A DNA stretch of 64,000 nucleotides from Streptomyces sp. JH14 (GTDB lineage Bacteria; Actinomycetota; Actinomycetes; Streptomycetales; Streptomycetaceae): contig NZ_JAJNEL010000001.1 of the NCBI RefSeq assembly GCF_029428675.1, positions 4,092,001-4,156,000 of the forward strand. The letters run 5' to 3'. The notes beneath the pieces were generated by a model, which was not told the origin of the DNA, ran no database searches, and saw only the letters and a program-made list of their open reading frames with translations. Every line of letters starts with the position of its first letter. Position 1 is the first letter of the stretch. The position numbers were made by a program, and so were the translations under genes. Positions 48,158 to 56,998 of this stretch are shown here, piece after piece.

Positions 48158-49114
48158 GTGGACTTCCAGCTCTCGGACGACCAGCGGGCCCTGCGGGCGG
48201 GGATACGGGACCTGCTCGCCGGACGCTTCGGCAGGGACCGGATGCGGGCCGCGCTCGACGCCGGCACGGACGTCGACCCGGGCATGTGGGGGGAGCTCGG
48301 CGCGGCCGGGTTCTTCGCACTGCGGCTGCCGGAGTCGGCGGGCGGGGTGGGGCTGGGCCTGCCCGAGTCGGTCCTGCTGTTCGAGGAGGCGGGACGGGTG
48401 CTGCTGCCCGGGCCGCTGGTGGCCACGCATCTTGCCGCGGGTGCGGTGAAAGGGGCGGCCGAGGGCCGGTCGGTGGTCGCGGTGCTGGACGCAGGGCGGC
48501 CGGTGTCCCATCTGGACGCGGCGGATGCGCTGATCTTCCTGGCGGGAGAGGTGGTGCGGGTGGTGGAGGGGGATGCGCTGCGCGCGCTCGTACGGGGCGC
48601 CCGTCCCGTGCGGTCACTCGACCCGCTCACGCCGCTGCACCGCGTGACGGTCCCGGCCGCGCCCGGGGACCCGGTGCCCGGGGCCGACGGGGCGCGGCTT
48701 CGGCTCGAAGGCGCCCTGCTGGCCGCCGCCGAGCAGCTCGGCAGCGCCGCGCGCACCACCGATATGGCCGTTCAACACGCCCGTGGGCGCAAGCAGTTCG
48801 GTGCGCCGATCGGCTCCTTCCAGGCGGTCAAACACCTGTGCGCCCAGATGCTGGTGCGCGCCGAACTGGCCCGTACCGCCGTGTACGCGGCAGCCGTGAC
48901 CGCGGACCCGGCCGAGATCGCGGGCGCCAAACTGCTCGCCGACGAGGCGGCCGTCCGCAACGCGCGCGACTGCCTTCAGGTGCACGGCGGAATGGGCTTC
49001 ACCTGGGAGGCGGACGTGCATCTGCACCTCAAGAGGGCCTGGCTGCGAGCCGGGCAGTGGCTGACGGCGGCCGAGGCGGAGGAGTCGCTCGCGGCCGATC
49101 TGGACCGCTGTTGA
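48158..49114 (+). CDS. Acyl-CoA dehydrogenase, short partner subunit
   Basis: This 318-residue protein is about 60 residues shorter than standard acyl-CoA dehydrogenases. It has the N-terminal helical domain (DFQLSDDQRALRAGIRDLLAGRFG) and C-terminal domain (ARGRKQFGAPIGSFQAVKHLCAQMLVRAELARTAVYAAA, then CLQVHGGMGFTWEADVHLHLKRAWLR as a landmark). The middle beta domain with the FAD loop is reduced. It probably pairs with the preceding subunit. GTG 48158. The end is followed by a 490-bp gap. Confidence 0.9.
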   Translation: MDFQLSDDQRALRAGIRDLLAGRFGRDRMRAALDAGTDVDPGMWGELGAAGFFALRLPESAGGVGLGLPESVLLFEEAGRVLLPGPLVATHLAAGAVKGAAEGRSVVAVLDAGRPVSHLDAADALIFLAGEVVRVVEGDALRALVRGARPVRSLDPLTPLHRVTVPAAPGDPVPGADGARLRLEGALLAAAEQLGSAARTTDMAVQHARGRKQFGAPIGSFQAVKHLCAQMLVRAELARTAVYAAAVTADPAEIAGAKLLADEAAVRNARDCLQVHGGMGFTWEADVHLHLKRAWLRAGQWLTAAEAEESLAADLDRC

Positions 49115-49603
49115 GGGGTGGGGTGCCGACGGGCGCCGCGCACATCCTGGTGACGGGAGAGGCCCCTGAGGTTCACGCTACGGAGTTACGCAGTGCAGTC
49201 AGAGGGCGTCGATACCGGCTTGTGTCCTTTGCGTGATTCGTCACACGCCGCAGTTGCCGTCGGCTCGGGTACGCTCCGTTGGATGCGAGTGGTTCTGGAA
49301 CCAAGTGGTCCGGATGTTGCCGATGTGGCGACTCCGGTCCGGCCGAGGTGCCCTGCTCGCGCTCCAGGAAGTCGCGCGGTGCCCGCCCGGGGAACGGTTC
49401 TCGAGGCCTCGGCGCGCTTCTGTTCGACTCCCCGCGACGCGCGTCGCACAGTATGCACCACGCGTACTCCTTCGCGCTGGAATATGCCCGAAGCGCTTGT
49501 TGCGGTGACTGTACGTCAACCATGCTGTCTCGTAAGGGAATCACGTTCCGTGATCCCGAGGAGGCGCGAGGCGATGTGTCCGCCGGTTCGGATGGTGTGA
49601 GCG
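49115..49603. other. Long intergenic stretch before the RsbW-like gene
   Basis: Roughly 490 bp with no convincing gene. Frames on both strands are short and have poor codon bias, and the minus-strand frame carries TTA and rare codons. It contains GTGATTCGTCAC (49233-49244, palindrome-like) and a small ribosome-site-led ORF at 49574. It is probably the control region of 49604. Confidence 0.5.
49574..49600 (+). CDS. 8-residue upstream ORF MCPPVRMV
   Basis: ATG TGT CCG CCG GTT CGG ATG GTG TGA, led by GAGGAGG nine bases upstream, stops 3 bp before the GTG of the ATPase gene. It could be a coupled leader peptide, or chance. Confidence 0.35.
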   Translation: MCPPVRMV

Positions 49604-50098
49604 GTGCAGGTGCTTCAGGTTCAGTTGGAGGTCGGGCCGGATCCCGCAGAGGTGGGGCGTGCCCGTAGGTGGGCGCGGTCGAGGCTGGCCGGGTCCGGGA
49701 TAAGGGACGACGAGCCGCTGGCCGAGACGCTCATCCTGCTGATCTCGGAACTGGTCACCAACGCGGTGGTCCACACCGGCTGTCCGGCGGTGCTGCGCAT
49801 GCTGTTCGGCGCGACAGGCACGGCCGGGGCGGCCGGGACCGTACGGGTCGAGGTGGCCGACAGCAGCTGCCGCCCGCCGCAGCAGAGGCGCGCGGTGGGC
49901 GAGGACACCGGTGGCCGGGGCCTGGAGCTGGTCGACGGACTCGCCGACCGCTGGGGCTGGCAGCCGGAGGGCGCCGGCAAGCAGATCTGGTGCGAGGTGG
50001 ACCGGGGGGTGCCGGTGGTGCAGGTCCAGATCCAGGCCGGGGCGCATGACCAGGCACGGTACGAGCCGTCGCCCGCCGCCGTCATCCCTCACGCATGA
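49604..50098 (+). CDS. RsbW-like histidine kinase-fold ATP-binding protein
   Basis: This 164-residue stand-alone HATPase_c protein has N-box LVTNAVVHT, the DTGGRGLELV glycine box and the WGWQPEGAGKQIWCEV strand. Such small ATPases act as anti-sigma/protein kinases in partner-switching or have other roles. The STAS protein at 42.9 kb could be its substrate, but distance makes this speculative. GTG 49604 sits four bases after an 8-codon uORF. The family is abundant in Streptomyces. Confidence 0.85.
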   Translation: MQVLQVQLEVGPDPAEVGRARRWARSRLAGSGIRDDEPLAETLILLISELVTNAVVHTGCPAVLRMLFGATGTAGAAGTVRVEVADSSCRPPQQRRAVGEDTGGRGLELVDGLADRWGWQPEGAGKQIWCEVDRGVPVVQVQIQAGAHDQARYEPSPAAVIPHA

Positions 50099-50111
50099 AC
50101 ATCCGGGGCTC

Positions 50112-51038
50112 TCACAGGACGGCCACCGGTGCCACCGGGGTGCCAGTGGCACCGACGAACGGTTCCGGCATCGCGGAGAGCAGGAAGCCGTAGCGCTTCG
50201 CCTCCGCACAGGCGGTGGACAGCCCTTCCAGATTCCAGTTCTGGCCCTGCAGCATGCCCATCTCGACCAGATCCAGCGCATGCACGCCCAGCCACAGATC
50301 CTCGATCTCCGGCGGGAAGATCTCGAACGTCAGCGTGTCATTGGCGACCGCGGCGACATCGCGCGCATGGAACCACTCGGGCGTCCGGACCGACAGACCC
50401 GGTGACGGATAGGCGTACGCCTGCTTGTCGCCCGCCAGATACACCTGGACCTGCCCGGTCCGTACGAGCACGAGGTCACCGGCCCGGACCCGGACCCCGC
50501 CGAACTCCTCGGCCGCGTCCAGGTCTTCCGGGGTCACGGCGTGATCGCCGGGCAGCCGGTCCACGCCGTGGGCGCGCGCCACGTCCAGCAGCACGCCGCG
50601 GGAGACGAGGTGCCGGGGTGCGGCGATGGAGCTGAACTGTGCGCCGGCGTGCGCGGTGACGGTGTCGGCCGGGCGGCCGTTGTAGATCCTCCCGGAGTGC
50701 GAGGCGTGCGTGAGCGCGTCCCAGTGGGTGGCCGCCTGCAGACCGAGCGTCACGATGTCGTCGCTGGTCGCCACCGTGCCGGGGCCGAAGAGCTCCTGGT
50801 TGATCTGGACCATGGCGTGCAGCGGATTCACCCGCCCGGGGATCAGCCCGCTCTGCACCCCGTCCTGCCGGAGGGGGAGCGCGAGAGGGATGCGCTGCCC
50901 GGTGCGGACGGTGGCCGCGGCATCCCGTACCACGGAGTCGGTGATCAGGTTGAGCGTGCCGATCTCGTCGTCCGCGCCCCAGCGCCCCCAGTTGTTCACG
51001 CGCTTGGCGATCTCGTGGAACTCGGCCGGCAAGGACAT
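50112..51038 (-). CDS. Cyclase-family metal-dependent hydrolase
   Basis: This 308-residue cyclase family (kynurenine formamidase-like) protein has metal-binding ATHWDALTHASHSGRIYNG instead of the classic HxGTHxDxPxH. GDLVLVRTGQ and a C-terminal DLVEMGMLQGQNWNLEGLSTACAEA region follow. Such proteins hydrolyse amides or lactones and occur in actinobacterial aromatic catabolism. ATG 51038 begins MSLPAEFHEIAKRVNNWGRWG. Divergent from the SDR across operator site C. Confidence 0.9.
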   Translation of the reverse strand: MSLPAEFHEIAKRVNNWGRWGADDEIGTLNLITDSVVRDAAATVRTGQRIPLALPLRQDGVQSGLIPGRVNPLHAMVQINQELFGPGTVATSDDIVTLGLQAATHWDALTHASHSGRIYNGRPADTVTAHAGAQFSSIAAPRHLVSRGVLLDVARAHGVDRLPGDHAVTPEDLDAAEEFGGVRVRAGDLVLVRTGQVQVYLAGDKQAYAYPSPGLSVRTPEWFHARDVAAVANDTLTFEIFPPEIEDLWLGVHALDLVEMGMLQGQNWNLEGLSTACAEAKRYGFLLSAMPEPFVGATGTPVAPVAVL

Positions 51039-51100
51039 CGATGCCTCCTGGAATCCGTGGGTTGCCGGGTCTTGTGCTGACGGAGCCGACTGCCCGTAAA

Positions 51101-51119
51101 ATCTAACGGTCCGTCAGAA
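51101..51119. promoter_or_regulatory. CTGACG-N3-CGTCAG-type operator, site C
   Basis: ATCTAACGGTCCGTCAGAA in the 100-bp divergent region between the cyclase and SDR genes, 20-38 bp before the SDR start. A half-site CTGACGGAGCCGAC lies at 51077-51090. Confidence 0.75.
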
Positions 51120-51138
51120 ACCGTGGGAAGGGGCCGGC

Positions 51139-52053
51139 ATGGGGAACTTCTTGGCAGGCAAGGTGGTGGCCGTGACCGGTGCCGGCCGTGGCATCGGACG
51201 AGCGGTCGCGCTCGCCGCGGCGGCGGAAGGGGCCCGGGTCGTGGTCAACGACTACGGCGTCTCCGTCGAGGGCGGCGAACCGGGCAGCGAGGTGGCCGAG
51301 TCCGTCGTCAAGGAGATCGAGGCGGCGGGCGGCACGGCCGTCGCGGTCGCCGACGACATCTCCACGATGGCGGGCGGGCAGCGGGTCGTGGACACGGCGC
51401 TGGCGGAGTTCGGCCGGATCGACGGCGTCGTGTGCGTGGCCGGGATCCTGCGCGAACGGATGCTGTTCAACATGTCCGAGGAGGAGTGGGACCCGGTCGT
51501 CGCCACCCATCTGAAGGGCACTTTCACCGTCTTCCGGGCGGCCTCCGCGGTGATGCGGAAACAGGACGGCGGCGGCACGCTGATCGGCTTCACCAGCGGC
51601 AACCACCAGGGCAGCGTCGCCCAGGCCAACTACAGCGCCGCGAAGGGCGGAATCATCTCGCTCGTCCGCAGTGCGGCGCTCGGCCTGCACAAGTACGGCG
51701 TCACGGCGAACGCGGTGGCCCCGGTGGCCCGGACCCGGATGTCGGCGAACGTCCCTATGGAGCTGAAGGAGATCGGCGAACCGGAGGAGGTGGCGGCCCT
51801 GGTCGTCTACCTGCTCAGCGACCGGGCCCGCGCCGAGCGGATCACCGGCCAGGTCTACACGATCGCCGGCCCGAAGATCGCGGTCTGGGCCCAGCCGAGG
51901 GAACTGCGCGCGGGGTACGCGGAGGGGGCCTGGACGCCGGAGCGGATCGCCGACTTCCTGCCGGGGACGGTGGGGGTGGATCCGATGCCGATGCTGGCGC
52001 GGCTGGAGGAGATGGCGGCTGCGGCGGCGCGAGGGGCACGGCCCAACGCGTGA
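51139..52053 (+). CDS. Short-chain dehydrogenase, 3-hydroxyacyl-CoA dehydrogenase-like
   Basis: This 304-residue SDR has NAD motif TGAGRGIG (residues 14-21), NDYGVSVEGGEPG typical of 17beta-HSD4/MFE-2 proteins, VCVAGILRERMLFNMSEEEWD and catalytic YSAAKGG (Tyr/Lys) after the Ser of GFTSGNHQG. MFE-2-type SDRs oxidise 3-hydroxyacyl-CoA in beta-oxidation, so this may be the step after hydration. ATG 51139 follows GGAAGGGGCC. Confidence 0.92.
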   Translation: MGNFLAGKVVAVTGAGRGIGRAVALAAAAEGARVVVNDYGVSVEGGEPGSEVAESVVKEIEAAGGTAVAVADDISTMAGGQRVVDTALAEFGRIDGVVCVAGILRERMLFNMSEEEWDPVVATHLKGTFTVFRAASAVMRKQDGGGTLIGFTSGNHQGSVAQANYSAAKGGIISLVRSAALGLHKYGVTANAVAPVARTRMSANVPMELKEIGEPEEVAALVVYLLSDRARAERITGQVYTIAGPKIAVWAQPRELRAGYAEGAWTPERIADFLPGTVGVDPMPMLARLEEMAAAAARGARPNA

Positions 52054-52122
52054 CCGGTGCCGGGCGGCCAGGCCGTCCGGTGACCGACCATCCGCCCGCC
52101 CGTCCGACCCCGAGGAGGGAAC

Positions 52123-53274
52123 GTGGACTTCGCGTTCGACGCAGCGGACGACGCCTTCCGGCAGGAGGCACGGTCCTGGCTGGAGGACCGCCTCGGGCGG
52201 CCCTGCGCCACCGAGGGCGGCCGCGCCTGGGAGCAGGAGCTCGGCCGCGCCGGCTGGATCGGCCTCGGCTGGGACGCTGGCGAAACCGGCTACGGAAACC
52301 GGCAGGCCACCCTCACCCGGCAGATCGCCTGGGCGGAGGAGTACGCCCGCGCCGGCGCCCCCGCCCGCGTCGGCCACATCGGCGAGAACCTCCTGGCCCC
52401 CATCCTCATCGCCCATGGCACGCGCGCCCAGAAGCAGCGCTTCCTGCCCGCCGTCGCCCGCGGCGAAGCACTCTGGTGCCAGGGGTACAGCGAACCCGGC
52501 GCCGGTTCCGACCTCGCCGCGGTGCGGACCACCGCCGTACCGGACGGCACCGGCCGGTACACCGTCACGGGCCAGAAGATCTGGACCTCGCTCGCCCGCG
52601 AAGCCGACTGGTGCTTCGTCCTCGCCCGCACGGATCCGGGCTCGCAGCGCCACCACGGGCTGTCGTTCCTGCTGGTGCCGATGGACCAGCCGGGCCGGGT
52701 CGAGGTACGGCCGATCCGTCAGATGTCGGGGACGAGCGAGTTCAACGAGGTGTTCTTCGACGGCGCGGTCGCCGAGGAGGTCGTCGGCGGTGAGGGCAAC
52801 GGCTGGACCGTCGCCATGGGGCTGCTCGCTCTCGAGCGCGGTGTCTCCACCCTCGTCCAGCAGATCGGCTTCGCCGCGGAGCTGGACCGTGTGCTCCGCA
52901 CCGCCGTGGCCGGTGGTGCGGTCGCCGACCCTGTACTGCGCGAACGGCTCGTGCGGCAGTGGGCCGAGCTGAAGACCATGCGCTGGAATGCCCTGCGCAC
53001 CCTGGGCGGTTCCGGCGACGCGGGCGCCCCGAGCGTGGCGAAACTCCTCTGGGGCGGCTGGCACAAACGCCTCGGCGAGCTCGCCGTGGAGGTCAGGGGC
53101 GCCGCCGCGGCCGTGGGGCCGGACGACTGGACGCCCACCGCACCGTACGAACTCGACGAGGCACAGCGCCTGTTCCTTTTCGCCCGGTCCGACACCATCT
53201 ACGGCGGCTCGGACGAGATCCAGCGGAACATCATCGCCGAGCGGGTGCTCGGCCTACCGAGGGAGCCGAGATGA
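52123..53274 (+). CDS. Acyl-CoA dehydrogenase
   Basis: This 383-residue acyl-CoA dehydrogenase has WCQGYSEPGAGSDLAAVRTTAV and TSLAREADWCF flavin-loop landmarks and the C-terminal FFARSD-type end (LFLFARSDTIYGGSDEIQRNIIAERVLGLP). It is a single-subunit type, unlike the pair at 47-49 kb. GTG 52123 follows GAGGAGGGAAC. It ends in ATGA overlap with the alcohol dehydrogenase. Confidence 0.93.
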   Translation: MDFAFDAADDAFRQEARSWLEDRLGRPCATEGGRAWEQELGRAGWIGLGWDAGETGYGNRQATLTRQIAWAEEYARAGAPARVGHIGENLLAPILIAHGTRAQKQRFLPAVARGEALWCQGYSEPGAGSDLAAVRTTAVPDGTGRYTVTGQKIWTSLAREADWCFVLARTDPGSQRHHGLSFLLVPMDQPGRVEVRPIRQMSGTSEFNEVFFDGAVAEEVVGGEGNGWTVAMGLLALERGVSTLVQQIGFAAELDRVLRTAVAGGAVADPVLRERLVRQWAELKTMRWNALRTLGGSGDAGAPSVAKLLWGGWHKRLGELAVEVRGAAAAVGPDDWTPTAPYELDEAQRLFLFARSDTIYGGSDEIQRNIIAERVLGLPREPR

Positions 53275-54320
53275 GAGGCGTCGTCTTCGACGGCACACGG
53301 ACCGAGGTCGTCGACGACCTGGAGGTACGCGACCCGGGCCCCGGCGAGGTGCTGGTCGCGGTGGCCGCCGCGGGCCTGTGCCACAGCGACCTCTCGGTCG
53401 TGGACGGAACCATTCCGTTCCCGCTGCCGGTGGTGCTCGGGCACGAGGGCGCCGGCGTGGTGGAGGCGGTCGGCGCGGGCGTCACGCATGTCGTGCCCGG
53501 CGACCATGTCTCGCTGTCCACGCTGGCCAACTGCGGCGCCTGCGCCCAGTGCGACCGGGGCAGGCCGACGATGTGCCGCAAGGCGATCGGGAGGCCCGGG
53601 CAGCCGTTCTCGCGGGGTGGCAAGCCGCTGTACCAGTTCGCTTCCAACTCGGCGTTCGCCGAACGGACCCTCGTCAAGGCCGTGCAGGCGGTGAGGATTC
53701 CCGCCGACATCCCGCTGACGTCCGCGGCCCTGATCGGCTGCGGTGTACTGACGGGGGTCGGGGCCGTGCTCAACCGGGCGAAGGTCGACCTCGGCGACAC
53801 GGTCGTCGTGATCGGCACCGGCGGAATCGGGCTCAACGTGATCCAGGGCGCGCGGATCGCGGGCGCACTGACGATCGTGGCGGTCGACGCCAACCCGGCG
53901 AAGGAGGTGGTGGCGCGGCAGTTCGGCGCGACGCACTTCCTGCCGTCGGCGGACGGCGTACGCGCGATCCTGCCGTCCGGCGCGGACCACGCCTTCGAGT
54001 GCGTGGGCCGCACGGAACTCATCCGGCAGGCGATCGACCTCCTCGACCGGCGCGGCCAGGCGGTCCTGCTGGGTGTCCCGGCGGCGACGGCGGAGGCGTC
54101 GTTCCTCGTCTCGTCGATGTATCTGGACAAGTCGATCCTGGGCTGCCGGTACGGCTCCTCGCGCCCGCAGCGCGACATCGCGCTCTACGCGGACCTGTAC
54201 CGGCAGGGCACGCTGCTGCTGGACGAACTGGTCACGGAGACCTACCCGGTGGAGGATTTCGAGAAGGCGGCGGACGACGCGCACCACGGGAGAGTGGCGC
54301 GCGGTGTGCTGGTCTTCTAG
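53271..54320 (+). CDS. Zinc-dependent alcohol dehydrogenase
   Basis: This 349-residue MDR alcohol dehydrogenase has catalytic zinc ligands in GLCHSDLSV and GHEGAGVVEAVG. The structural-zinc lobe has four Cys (NCGACAQCDRGRPTMC), and the cofactor loop is GTGGIGLNVIQGARIAGA. It resembles the class III/NDMA-dependent or mycothiol-related family, but the substrate is unknown. In this operon it could oxidise or reduce a pathway alcohol/aldehyde. Coupled to the dehydrogenase before it, followed by a perfect palindrome terminator. Confidence 0.93.
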   Translation: MRGVVFDGTRTEVVDDLEVRDPGPGEVLVAVAAAGLCHSDLSVVDGTIPFPLPVVLGHEGAGVVEAVGAGVTHVVPGDHVSLSTLANCGACAQCDRGRPTMCRKAIGRPGQPFSRGGKPLYQFASNSAFAERTLVKAVQAVRIPADIPLTSAALIGCGVLTGVGAVLNRAKVDLGDTVVVIGTGGIGLNVIQGARIAGALTIVAVDANPAKEVVARQFGATHFLPSADGVRAILPSGADHAFECVGRTELIRQAIDLLDRRGQAVLLGVPAATAEASFLVSSMYLDKSILGCRYGSSRPQRDIALYADLYRQGTLLLDELVTETYPVEDFEKAADDAHHGRVARGVLVF

Positions 54321-54380
54321 GGCCTTTCGTTTGGATCATGCCGGGCCCCGCGAGCCCAGCATGATCCAAACGAAAGGCCC
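54320..54380. terminator. Terminator with perfect 22-bp arms
   Basis: Complementary arms 54320-54341 and 54359-54380, both starting GGGCCTTTCGTTTGG in their own sense, with a 17-nt GC loop. It begins at the last base of the alcohol dehydrogenase stop codon. I recall this sequence as recurrent in Streptomyces intergenic regions. Confidence 0.85.
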
Positions 54381-54408
54381 CAGGCGCTCGGGCGCCGCAT
54401 CCGCATGC

Positions 54409-55398
54409 TCACCGACTCCGCGCTCCCGCGCGGAACGTCCGCCGGTACACCGTCGGTGACACCCCCAGCGCCGCCTGCATGTGCTGGCGCAGTGACGTCG
54501 GCGTCCCGAACCCCGCGTCCCGCGCCACCTGATCGACCGACAGATCCGTCGACTCCAGGAGGCCGCGGGCCCGTTCCACCCGCTGCTGGGTCAGCCACTG
54601 TCCGGGGCTGATCCCGACCTCCTCACGGAACCGGCGTGTGAACGTCCGGACGCTCATCGATTCCTGCTGCGCCATGTCGCGCAGCAGGATCGGCCGGTCG
54701 AGCCGCCCGAGCGCCCAGGCCCGCGCACCCGTCGTGGTCGCGGACCGGTCCTCGGGCACGGGGCGTCGGATGTACTGCGCCTGGCCGCCGTCCCGGTGCG
54801 GCGGTACGACCATGCGGCGGGCGACCTCGTTGGCGACGGCCGTGCCGTGGTCGCGGCGCACGATGTGCAGACAGAGGTCGATGCCGGCGGCGACGCCGGC
54901 CGAGGTGAGAATGTCCCCGTCGTCGATGAACAGCACGTCCGGATCGACCCGGACCCGCGGGAACAGCTGCTGGAAGTGGTCGGCGGACGACCAGTGCGTG
55001 GTGGCGGGGCGCCCGTCGAGACACCCGGCGGCGGCGAGGACGTAACTGCCCGTGCAGATCGACACGAGCCGGGTGCCCGACCTGATGTACGCGAAGGCCG
55101 CGGCGAGTTCGTCCGTCAGCCTGCCCTCGTCGTGGACCGGGCCGAGCTCGTAGGAGGCGGGGACGACGACCGTGTCGGCGGTGGCCAGTGCCTCGGGGCC
55201 CAGCCCGACCATGATGGTGAAGTCCGCGTCGGTGGTGACCGGCCCGGGCGGCCGGACGGAGCAGGTCACGACCTCGTACAGGTTCGGGTCCGGGTCGCCG
55301 GGGTCGGCGCTCCGCGCCCGGCCGAAGATCCTTTGCGGGATGCCCAGTTCGAAGGGGAGCAGCCCGTCGAGGGCGAGGACGACGACGCGGTGCCGCAT
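54409..55398 (-). CDS. GlxA-type AraC-family transcriptional regulator
   Basis: This 329-residue protein has an N-terminal DJ-1/PfpI-like (class I GATase) domain (ALDGLLPFELGIPQRIFG, SICTGSYVLAAAGCLDGRPATTHW with the Cys nucleophile position) and a C-terminal AraC HTH pair (MSVRTFTRRFREEVGISPGQWL, then QVARDAGFGTPTSLRQHM). It senses an unknown ligand, possibly a metabolite of the adjacent transporter. Divergent from MFS 55476. Confidence 0.92.
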   Translation of the reverse strand: MRHRVVVLALDGLLPFELGIPQRIFGRARSADPGDPDPNLYEVVTCSVRPPGPVTTDADFTIMVGLGPEALATADTVVVPASYELGPVHDEGRLTDELAAAFAYIRSGTRLVSICTGSYVLAAAGCLDGRPATTHWSSADHFQQLFPRVRVDPDVLFIDDGDILTSAGVAAGIDLCLHIVRRDHGTAVANEVARRMVVPPHRDGGQAQYIRRPVPEDRSATTTGARAWALGRLDRPILLRDMAQQESMSVRTFTRRFREEVGISPGQWLTQQRVERARGLLESTDLSVDQVARDAGFGTPTSLRQHMQAALGVSPTVYRRTFRAGARSR

Positions 55399-55439
55399 GG
55401 ACGCGGGCCCCTTTCACCTCTCGGCCGTGGACAGGACCT

Positions 55440-55455
55440 AGTGGTATAGACCTTA
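55440..55455. promoter_or_regulatory. GntR/DasR-like site upstream of GlxA regulator and MFS gene
   Basis: AGTGGTATAGACCTTA has the GGT-N-TAGACC core of GntR-family (dre-like) operators, 11 of 16 matches to dre. It lies 42 bp before the GlxA gene and 21 bp before the MFS start. Confidence 0.4.
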
Positions 55456-55475
55456 AACTGATACATGTCACTGAT

Positions 55476-56813
55476 GTGAAGGAAAAGTCAGCAGAGCGCG
55501 CACACATTCCCGTTACCCCTCCCGGGGCGGACCGCGAAGGCGTCCCCTCCCGGTCGCCCGCCCCGAGCCGTACGGGTCCCTTGTCGCCCCGGGATGCGGG
55601 GTGGGACGGCGACCGTCCGGGAGGTGAGCTCTGGAACCGCAACTTCCGGCTTTTCTTCATCGCCCGTACCGCCGCGCTCTTCGGCGACGGCATGATCCCG
55701 GTGGCGCTCACCGCGGGCCTGCTGGGCGCCGGCCGCCCGCACTCCTCCGTCGGTTTCGCGCTGGCCGCCTGGATGGGCCCGCTGGCGCTGTTCGTGCTCT
55801 TCGGCGGCGTACTGGCGGACCGGTTCACCCCCCGTCGGATGATGATCATCGCCGACGCGCTGCGGCTGGTCGGGGCATCCGTGCTGGCCATCTCCTTCGC
55901 GACCGGCAACCCCCCGCTCTGGGCCGTGTACGCCCTGAGCGCGGTGGCCGGCGTCGGCGCCGCACTCTTCCAGCCGGGCGTCGCGTCGACGGTGCCCCGG
56001 GTGGCGCTGGACGTGCAGCGCGGCAACGCGGTGCTCCGGGTCTCCGAGGCGCTGATGACCATGGCGGGCCCGGCCTTCGCGGGAATGCTGGTCGGGCTGG
56101 CGAGCGCCGGAGCGGTGTACGCGGCGAACGCGTCGACGTTCGCGGTCTCCGGCGTCTGCCTCTTCCTGCTGCGGCTCGCCCCGATGCCGTCGGACGAGAC
56201 GCACCGCGGCACCTTCGTCGCGGAACTGGTGGACGGCTGGCGGGAGTTCAGGGCGCGCAGCTGGTTGTGGGGCGTGATCGCGATCTGGACGGTGTACGGA
56301 TTCACCGTGCTCGGCCCGATGCTCCCGCTGACCGCGGTCGAGGTCACCGAGGCGCATGGCTCGGGGACGTACGGCGTGATGATGGCGGTGAACGGCGCGG
56401 GCAGTGTGGTCGGCGGCCTGCTCGCCCTGCGGCTGAGACCGCGCCGCCCGCTCGCCGCGGGCGCGATCGCGCTGACCGGGGTCTGCCTGAACCTCGTGGT
56501 GCTGGGCCTCGGGATGCCGGTGTTCGCGCTGGGGGCCGGGCAGTTCGTGTCGGGCGCGGTGTTCGCGTTCTGGCTGGTGATGTGGTCGACGACGGTTCAG
56601 ACGCACGTCCCGCCGGAGGCCCTGAACCGGCTCCATGCGTACGACGTGGCAGGCTCCCTGCTGATGCTGGCGGCGGGCCGGGCGCTGGCGGGACCGGTCG
56701 CGGACGCGGTGGGCGCACCGGAGGTGCTGCTCGCCGGAGCGGTGATCAACCTGCTGGCGGTGGCGGTGCTGCTGGCCGCCCGGCCGATCCGCCGGCTGGA
56801 GCGGATCGGGTGA
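55476..56813 (+). CDS. MFS transporter
   Basis: This 445-residue major facilitator has about twelve helices. The N-terminal 50 residues are cytoplasmic and Pro-rich. Motif A-like GGVLADRFTPRRMM lies after the second helix. It resembles EntS/macrolide-efflux-type exporters. Substrate unknown. GTG 55476 begins MKEKSAERAHI and follows an AT-rich promoter region. Possibly controlled by the divergent GlxA regulator. Confidence 0.9.
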   Translation: MKEKSAERAHIPVTPPGADREGVPSRSPAPSRTGPLSPRDAGWDGDRPGGELWNRNFRLFFIARTAALFGDGMIPVALTAGLLGAGRPHSSVGFALAAWMGPLALFVLFGGVLADRFTPRRMMIIADALRLVGASVLAISFATGNPPLWAVYALSAVAGVGAALFQPGVASTVPRVALDVQRGNAVLRVSEALMTMAGPAFAGMLVGLASAGAVYAANASTFAVSGVCLFLLRLAPMPSDETHRGTFVAELVDGWREFRARSWLWGVIAIWTVYGFTVLGPMLPLTAVEVTEAHGSGTYGVMMAVNGAGSVVGGLLALRLRPRRPLAAGAIALTGVCLNLVVLGLGMPVFALGAGQFVSGAVFAFWLVMWSTTVQTHVPPEALNRLHAYDVAGSLLMLAAGRALAGPVADAVGAPEVLLAGAVINLLAVAVLLAARPIRRLERIG

Positions 56814-56998
56814 CGAGGGCGACTGCTGCCGGGCGTCGCTGACGGTCGCGGCCGGGCACGGGGCCCGGGCGCGGGCGTGACGAGGGCCGTTGCCGGACCC
56901 GATGTCTCCGGGGCGGGTGACCGTACGCCCGCCTTCGTGGCCCGATTCCTGCGAACAGTGTCCGCCGGGCCACTCGTCCGTGAGGCGGCCAGGACCGG

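Noticed and set aside
49173..49544. Minus-strand 123-codon frame in the 49-kb gap
   Set aside because: Contains a TTA and unusual codons and no recognisable domain; probably chance.
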